7,665 nt of DNA from Fimenecus sp051881355. GTDB taxonomy: Bacteria; Bacillota; Clostridia; Oscillospirales; Acutalibacteraceae. Below are positions 5,499-7,665 of this stretch, in pieces. The stretch spans positions 1-7,665 of the forward strand of contig JBJEPS010000005.1 of NCBI GenBank assembly GCA_051881355.1. The letters are read 5' to 3'. The notes under the pieces were generated by a model. It worked only from the letters and a program-made list of their open reading frames with translations. It had not been told where the DNA came from and did no database searches. Position 1 is the stretch's first letter. Each line of letters opens with the position of its first letter. The position numbers and the translations under genes are program-made.

Positions 5499-6395
5499 AT
5501 GCAGTTACCGCTTACCTTTGCCGATACTTTGGACGAAATCGGAAAGGCGATACTCAGCTTTAACAGTCTTTCGGATGTTTTAGACGTTTTATTGGTTGCC
5601 TTCGTGATTTATAGTGCGATTAAGCTCATTCGAGAAACACGTGCCATTCAACTTGCAAAAGGCTTTGTGTTGCTGGGCGTTATTTACGCCGCGGTATATT
5701 TACTGCATATGCAGGTCAGCACCTATATGTTTTCGATGGTGTTTTCCAATCTGCTGTTGGTATTGGTGATTATTTTCTCGCCCGAAATTCGGCATGCTTT
5801 GGAAAGCGTCGGCAGAAGCAGTGTTTCAAACTTTAACTTTTTCGGATTTAAAAACAGTGAGGATATCCGCCGCCAAGAGGAGAATATCAAAATGATTAAC
5901 GCTGTCACCAAGGCGTGTGCAGATATGAGTGATAAAAAAATCGGTGCATTGATGGTTTTTGAAAAGGAGAGCATTCTCGGAGAAATCATTCACACCGGTA
6001 CGCCGGTAGATGCTGAAATTTCCGCTGAGCTTATCGGGAATATCTTTTATCCGAAGGCGCCCTTGCACGACGGGGCGGCGGTGATTCGCGAGGCACGTGT
6101 GGCGGCGGCGGGGTGTATTTTGCCGCTGACGCAAGACAATACTGTCAGCAGTGAGCTTGGTACGCGTCACCGTGCGGCAATTGGGCTAAGTGAGCAAACC
6201 GATGCGCTGGTGGTTGTGGTTTCGGAAGAAACCGGCGCAATTTCCGTAGCGCAAAAAGGGAATTTACGGCGTGGGCTTTCCAGCGGCGATTTACGTGAAC
6301 TGCTGATGCAGAACTTTACGAAGCCTGAAACCGATGAGGATAATAAATTGAAAAAACTTTTGAAAGGGCGGCAAAATCATGAAGAAAAAGAATGA
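5499..6395 (+). CDS. cdaA: CdaA, membrane diadenylate cyclase
   Basis: CdaA condenses two ATP into cyclic di-AMP, the second messenger controlling potassium and osmolyte balance and cell-wall homeostasis in Firmicutes. The 298-residue protein has three predicted membrane helices (about 28-45, 54-71, 79-95), ending in IIFSPEIRHALE, then a linker helix and the cytoplasmic DAC domain. The two catalytic DAC motifs are present: DGA in APLHDGAAVI (191-193) and RHR in GTRHRAAIG (223-225). B. subtilis CdaA has about 273 residues; the extra length is mostly a charged C-terminal tail. The start at 5499 is preferred because homologues begin shortly before the first helix and GGGTG (5489-5493) lies 5 bases upstream. 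An ATG at 5415 would add 28 residues read through the terminator repeat and is unlikely. The gene overlaps cdaR by 17 bases. Confidence 0.95.
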   Translation: MQLPLTFADTLDEIGKAILSFNSLSDVLDVLLVAFVIYSAIKLIRETRAIQLAKGFVLLGVIYAAVYLLHMQVSTYMFSMVFSNLLLVLVIIFSPEIRHALESVGRSSVSNFNFFGFKNSEDIRRQEENIKMINAVTKACADMSDKKIGALMVFEKESILGEIIHTGTPVDAEISAELIGNIFYPKAPLHDGAAVIREARVAAAGCILPLTQDNTVSSELGTRHRAAIGLSEQTDALVVVVSEETGAISVAQKGNLRRGLSSGDLRELLMQNFTKPETDEDNKLKKLLKGRQNHEEKE

Positions 6396-7665
6396 ATCCA
6401 ACAAGGTTGCCGCTGCTGAAAAGAAGGTTTACAGCGGACTGCGGAGCATAATTTACAACAATAAGGTTGCCATGCTGTTCTCTTTGCTTGCCGCATTTGC
6501 CATTTGGATTTGGGTAGCTATCGAAAAAAGTCCGGTCGTAGAGATAACCATCAGTTCCGTACCGGTAAAAATAGATATGGAAAACAGCGTGCCGGCGCAG
6601 TTAAATCTGCAAACCTTCGGGAAGACGGATTATTATGTGGATGTTACGGTCACCGGAAAACGGTTCGTGGTATCGGCACTTACCGCAGAGGATATTGTCG
6701 TTACTGCGCAAACGAATTATGTAGACTCAGCGGGAAATAAATCACTTCAACTCAAGGCGGTTTCGGCGAACTCTAAGGATTTTGAAATTGTTCGCCTGTC
6801 GCAAAACTATATAGATGTCTATTTCGATACCTATAAAGAGGCGGAATTTGCCGTTGTGCCGCGCATTACCGCACCGAACAATCAAACCGTCATAGACGGT
6901 TGTATTCTCGGAGATGTTTTGTTTTCCAAAAATACGGTGATTGTCAGCGGTCCGACTGCTGAGGTAAACAAAATTACGGGCGTCGTGGCGGAAATAACTG
7001 TGAGCGCGCCGCTCACCGCAACCACGACGGTACAGCCGCAAATTAAATTACAAACCGAAAACGAAGAAACGCTTTCCAATGTGCAAATTGATACAGGGGA
7101 CGCCGCTATCACAATGACGATGCCGGTTTTGAAAAAGGTAACCTTACCGACCACAGTGACCTTTAAAAACGCACCGGCAGGGTATCTAAATGAAACTGTG
7201 CCGTTTACGGTGTCTCCTTCCAAAATCGAAGCTGCTGTGCCGATTGAAAAAATTAACGAAATTCAAAGCATCAGTGTCGGTACCGTGGATTTTGCGGAAT
7301 TGGACATCGGGTATAATGTTTTTAATTTTAAAGCATCTGATATTACCGAATATACGATTGTAGACAGCTCCGTACGCTTTAAGGTTACGGTGAATATGAC
7401 GGGGCTTACCTCGGCAACATTTTCCGTGCCGCAGCAGAATATCAGTATTACAACACAAAAAGAAGGCTATACGGCTACTGTAATTGCCGAGCCGCTTGAA
7501 AATATCCGAATTATCGGTACGACCGAAGAGATTGCTGCCTTGACCAACGAAATGATTTTTGCCGAAGTCAATTTGTCCGAGGCATCTTTGCAAGAGGGCG
7601 AGCAGACCGTGAAAGCGCGCATTGTGATTAAAGGCAGTACAAAAGCGTGGGCGTCGGGCACCTAT
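6379..7665 (+). CDS. cdaR: CdaR (YbbR-domain protein), regulator of CdaA; 3' end cut by the window
   Basis: Frame 1 is open from the ATG at 6379 to the last base, giving 429 codons without a stop. A basic N-terminus (MKKKNESNK) is followed by one membrane helix (about 29-47, ending WIWVAIEKSP). The remainder should lie outside the membrane and consists of repeated YbbR beta-domains: segments near 49-135, 140-230, 230-335 and 335 to the end, with recurring patterns such as VVPRI..P, VIVSGPTAEVNKI and IRIIGTTEEIAAL. The last visible residues, AWASGTY, resemble the end of such a domain, so little may be missing. CdaR binds CdaA at the membrane and modulates c-di-AMP synthesis. Its start lies inside cdaA, with GAAAGGG (6362-6368) 10 bases upstream, so the two are co-translated. 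In most Firmicutes glmM follows, expected beyond the window. Confidence 0.93.
   Translation, partial: MKKKNESNKVAAAEKKVYSGLRSIIYNNKVAMLFSLLAAFAIWIWVAIEKSPVVEITISSVPVKIDMENSVPAQLNLQTFGKTDYYVDVTVTGKRFVVSALTAEDIVVTAQTNYVDSAGNKSLQLKAVSANSKDFEIVRLSQNYIDVYFDTYKEAEFAVVPRITAPNNQTVIDGCILGDVLFSKNTVIVSGPTAEVNKITGVVAEITVSAPLTATTTVQPQIKLQTENEETLSNVQIDTGDAAITMTMPVLKKVTLPTTVTFKNAPAGYLNETVPFTVSPSKIEAAVPIEKINEIQSISVGTVDFAELDIGYNVFNFKASDITEYTIVDSSVRFKVTVNMTGLTSATFSVPQQNISITTQKEGYTATVIAEPLENIRIIGTTEEIAALTNEMIFAEVNLSEASLQEGEQTVKARIVIKGSTKAWASGTY

Overview
The window reads as a housekeeping stretch of a Clostridia-type Firmicutes chromosome, probably from the Oscillospirales/Ruminococcaceae side. I infer this from moderate GC, purine-rich Shine-Dalgarno sites, the cdaA-cdaR pair, and families I know mainly from Clostridia (DUF4830, the coiled-coil protein next to coaD, and DUF3343 with a class V aminotransferase). 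All eleven genes lie on the + strand and are packed tightly. No gap exceeds about 100 bases. I see no mobile element, tRNA, rRNA or CRISPR array.

Layout. (1) 1-992: the 3' end of uvrC (DNA repair), coupled by an ATGA overlap to a HAD phosphatase resembling phosphoglycolate phosphatase. (2) 1060-2638: a possible new promoter, then rsmD (16S rRNA m2G966 methyltransferase), coaD (coenzyme A synthesis) and an alanine-rich coiled-coil protein, each joined to the next by an ATGA overlap. (3) 2701-3945: a membrane-anchored DUF4830 protein whose ribosome binding site lies inside a perfect inverted repeat, then rsuA (16S rRNA pseudouridine synthase), closed by an intrinsic terminator. (4) 4046-5412: a two-gene unit of a DUF3343 protein (putative S/Se carrier-like) and a cysteine-desulfurase-like PLP enzyme. 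(5) 5499-7665: cdaA (membrane diadenylate cyclase) and cdaR (its YbbR-domain regulator, running off the window end). glmM commonly follows this pair but would lie outside the window.

Functional logic. Most genes serve translation (rsmD, rsuA), cofactor synthesis (coaD), repair (uvrC) and the second messenger c-di-AMP (cdaA/cdaR). The DUF3343/aminotransferase pair is the accessory-looking module.

The most interesting signals are non-coding. At two junctions (2651-2703 and 5396-5480) an inverted repeat overlaps a candidate promoter so that its left arm lies upstream of the predicted start of transcription. A read-through transcript would carry the whole hairpin, whereas a transcript from the local promoter would lack the left arm. 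At 2661-2695 the hairpin would hide the DUF4830 ribosome binding site. At 5418-5480 it would form a terminator ahead of cdaA. Both are readings of the sequence without experimental support. The second is better supported because its promoter matches consensus better. I found no clear new multi-gene system here.
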